Source: Mesorhizobium sp. PAMC28654
GTDB lineage: Bacteria; Pseudomonadota; Alphaproteobacteria; Rhizobiales; Rhizobiaceae
Reading direction: 5' to 3'
Assembly: GCF_020616515.1 (NCBI RefSeq)
Contig: NZ_CP085135.1
Coordinates: 5,999,001 to 6,063,000, forward strand
Length of the DNA stretch: 64,000 nt
Shown: positions 62,278 through 64,000 of the stretch, piece after piece
How positions within the stretch are numbered: position 1 is the stretch's first letter
How the letters are laid out: each line of letters begins with the position of its first letter
Program-made: the position numbers and the translations under genes
Notes under the pieces: model-generated
The model's database searches: none
What the model was told of the DNA's origin: nothing
Seen by the model: the letters and a program-made list of their open reading frames with translations, nothing else

Positions 62278-62305
62278 GTGTCCGGCCGCGAAAGCGGCCA
62301 GACAC
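62278..62305 (-). promoter_or_regulatory. intercistronic hairpin with GAAA loop (plus-strand reading)
   Basis: GTGTC-C-GGCCGC-GAAA-GCGGCC-A-GACAC, an 11-bp stem with one mismatch, just downstream of the binding-protein stop. Hairpins here usually stabilise the binding-protein mRNA and reduce read-through to the ATPase. Confidence 0.6.
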
Positions 62306-62318
62306 GGGGAGAACTCCC

Positions 62319-63380
62319 TTAGTTGATGATGCCGAGCTTCTTGCAGCCCTCGACATAGCGGTCGACGCAGAGCTCGGCGGCCGTGTTGATCTTCTTGTCG
62401 ATGATCTCGGCCTTGAGGTTTTCCTGCGTCACAACAGCCGGCGTGAATAGCTGCGAGGGGGTGTCGTACAAGGTCATCTCGGCCTTAGGCGTCTCGCCCG
62501 ACAGGAGCTTGATGACGACGTTGGCGGCGGCGGCGGCGACGATCTCGCTCGGCTTGGAGATGGTGTTGTACTGGTCGCCGGCGATGATCAGCTGTAGGGC
62601 CGCGATCGTGGCGTCATTGCCGGTGACCGGCGGCACAGGATCGACACCGGCCGCCTTGAAGGCGGCGATGGCGCCGCCGCCAGTGCCGTCATTGGCGGCG
62701 ACGACGCCGAGGATCTTGGTCGAGAAGCGGGTGATCTGGCCGCTCGCCCATTGCTGCGCCTTCGGCGGCGCCCATTCCGGCGTGTCGTATTCGGCCAGGA
62801 TCGGATAGCCGCTGTTGTCCAGGCCTTCATGGATGCCCTTCTTGATCAGGCCGGCGGCCGCGTCGGTCGGCGAACCGTTGATCTGCAGCAGGCCGCCGCT
62901 GGCGGGGTCGACCTTGTTGGCCTTCAGATGCGCGATCAGCGAATCCGCGATGGCCTTGCCGATGCCCTCGTTGTTGAAGGAGACGTAGAAATCGGCGGGC
63001 GCGGTCGGGATCGGCCGGTCATACGCGATGACCTTGATGCCCTGGCTTTGCGCCAGCTTGACCAGCGAGGCGGCGGCCGTCGAGTCGACGGGGTCGAGCA
63101 CGATCGCCTTGGCGCCTTGCGAGATGACCGAGTTGAACTGCTGCTGCTGGCGCGAGATATCGGCATCGGCGTTCTGGTAGAGCACCTTGCAGCCAGGGCA
63201 GAGTTTTTTCATCTCGGCGGCAAAGCCCGGGTAGTCGTGCTGCTCGTAGCGGGTCGAGGCCTGGTCGGGCATCAGGAAGGCGACCGTGGCATCGGTAACG
63301 GGGGCGGCGAAAGCGGTGCCGGCAAGGAGAGAAAGTGCGAGCGCTGCCGCACTGGTCGATTTCCAGGCAAATGTGGTCAT
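62319..63380 (-). CDS. periplasmic sugar/polyol-binding protein
   Basis: A 353-residue type I periplasmic binding protein of the XylF/ChvE group. The signal peptide is TSAAALALSLLAGTAFA. The mature chain has VAFLMPDQASTRYEQHDYPG, ISQGAKAIVLDPVDSTAAAS, GIKVIAYDRPIPTAPADFYVSFNN and VNDG-like region VVAANDGTGGGAIAAF. ATG 63380 is chosen at the signal peptide. It is first of the structural genes and delivers substrate to the permease. Confidence 0.92.
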   Translation of the reverse strand: MTTFAWKSTSAAALALSLLAGTAFAAPVTDATVAFLMPDQASTRYEQHDYPGFAAEMKKLCPGCKVLYQNADADISRQQQQFNSVISQGAKAIVLDPVDSTAAASLVKLAQSQGIKVIAYDRPIPTAPADFYVSFNNEGIGKAIADSLIAHLKANKVDPASGGLLQINGSPTDAAAGLIKKGIHEGLDNSGYPILAEYDTPEWAPPKAQQWASGQITRFSTKILGVVAANDGTGGGAIAAFKAAGVDPVPPVTGNDATIAALQLIIAGDQYNTISKPSEIVAAAAANVVIKLLSGETPKAEMTLYDTPSQLFTPAVVTQENLKAEIIDKKINTAAELCVDRYVEGCKKLGIIN

Positions 63381-63641
63381 TCGAATATCTCCGGTTGAAG
63401 AAAAAAGTTTCTCGAAAACCTGAGCGCGGCATGGCGCTGCAGGCCTTGACTGCAAGTGGAACTGCTGCGAGGAATTTGATCAGCGACATCAGGATGATTG
63501 TCCTCGATCATCCTTCAGCGCGTGCCCGCATCCTCCTGATATTGCTGGATTTCAGGACAAGCGATCTCCAGCACGGGGCGCCTCCAACGCACCCGCGTCA
63601 TGCCTTCCAGACTGTGATTGGGCTCCTCCCGTTCCTCCCTT

Positions 63642-64000
63642 TTAGGCGGCGATGTCCGCGTTTATGTTTTCCAGCAAGGTCCTGAAGCGCGATGGCGACA
63701 TGCCCTTCTGCGACAGGAACTGGCGGTTGAAATTCGAGATGTTGTTGTAGCCGGCGGCGAAGCAGATCTCGGTGATCGACGTCTGCGCCTCGCTCATGAG
63801 AAGCTGGCAGGCGAGGTTGATGCGCAGCCGGTTGACATATTGCACCAGAGCCATGCCGGTATGGCGGCGGAAGCTGCGCGAGAAGGCGCTGGGCGTGCGC
63901 CCAGCGATTTCGGCGAGGTCGCTTTCGCTGAACGGCTCGGTCAGATGGGCATTGATGTAGGCGAGCGCCTGGTTGATGCCGGCCGACATGAAGCCGGAGG
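63642..64000 (-). CDS. AraC family regulator, C-terminal part
   Basis: The C-terminal double helix-turn-helix of an AraC regulator (FSESDLAEIAGRTPSAFSRSFRRHTG, then ITEICFAAGYNNISNFNRQFLSQKGMSPSRFR). The frame is open to the window end, and the effector-binding N-terminus (usually about 200 residues) lies outside. It is upstream of the pentitol operon in the same direction and is likely its activator. Confidence 0.88.
   Translation of the reverse strand, partial: SGFMSAGINQALAYINAHLTEPFSESDLAEIAGRTPSAFSRSFRRHTGMALVQYVNRLRINLACQLLMSEAQTSITEICFAAGYNNISNFNRQFLSQKGMSPSRFRTLLENINADIAA

Overview
The window is GC-rich alphaproteobacterial DNA. It most resembles a Mesorhizobium-type chromosome (order Hyphomicrobiales). 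Pointers are a DUF982 protein, an EcfG-type stress promoter, RIME-like and GATCATG/CCGGTT intergenic palindromes, a CbtAB plus B12-riboswitch locus, a Stc2/GbcA-like Rieske oxygenase and a pentitol ABC operon. The genus is inferred from gene content, because no marker RNA gene is present. No tRNA, rRNA or CRISPR array was recognised.

Region 1 (1-2.1 kb) is the most unusual. A DUF982 gene and a tiny membrane protein lie on the minus strand. Next comes a candidate stress-induced small RNA, with an EcfG promoter, two hairpins with C-rich loops and an intrinsic terminator. After it stand four tandem copies of a 29-32 residue peptide gene. The first 21 residues are almost invariant and have the Y-x2-P-x-L ... 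T spacing of lasso-type leaders. The last 8-11 residues differ completely. Each copy has its own TTGACA-N17-GARYTT promoter, and three are followed by clear terminators. No maturation enzyme is nearby.

Region 2 (2.1-16.7 kb) holds a sulfotransferase, a secretory lipase, a PLP aminotransferase, small envelope proteins, a YghU-type thiol oxidoreductase, an HtrA-like protein lacking its catalytic triad, a broken MarR/DUF1330 pair, a His-rich secreted protein, a LysR/Rieske oxygenase pair and a DUF2946-CopC-CopD copper operon.

Region 3 (16.7-32 kb) starts with an IS630 copy. A cobalt-uptake operon under a cobalamin riboswitch (cbtB-cbtA-unknown) then sits next to B12-dependent methionine synthase metH, so cobalt import and a B12-using enzyme adjoin. 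A second lipase, two TetR regulators (one paired with a TetX-like flavoprotein), a frameshifted GNAT and a ParD-like/methionine aminopeptidase module follow.

Region 4 (32-41 kb) is a 6.9 kb glycine-repeat autotransporter, a lipoprotein, and a VOC/TetR pair.

Region 5 (41-56 kb) is bracketed by two identical, directly repeated IS630 copies. It carries photolyase, a TetR, a stand-alone FtsI-like transpeptidase, a second Rieske oxygenase, a YdeI-like protein, an XRE regulator, a nucleotidyltransferase gene split by an IS3 element, a beta-lactamase-fold hydrolase and a Crp/Fnr regulator.

Region 6 (56-64 kb) is a flavin monooxygenase followed by a pentitol-type catabolic operon on the minus strand: AraC regulator (cut by the window end), periplasmic binding protein, ATPase, permease, SDR dehydrogenase and FGGY kinase. 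The likely route is polyol import, oxidation to a ketopentose, then phosphorylation.
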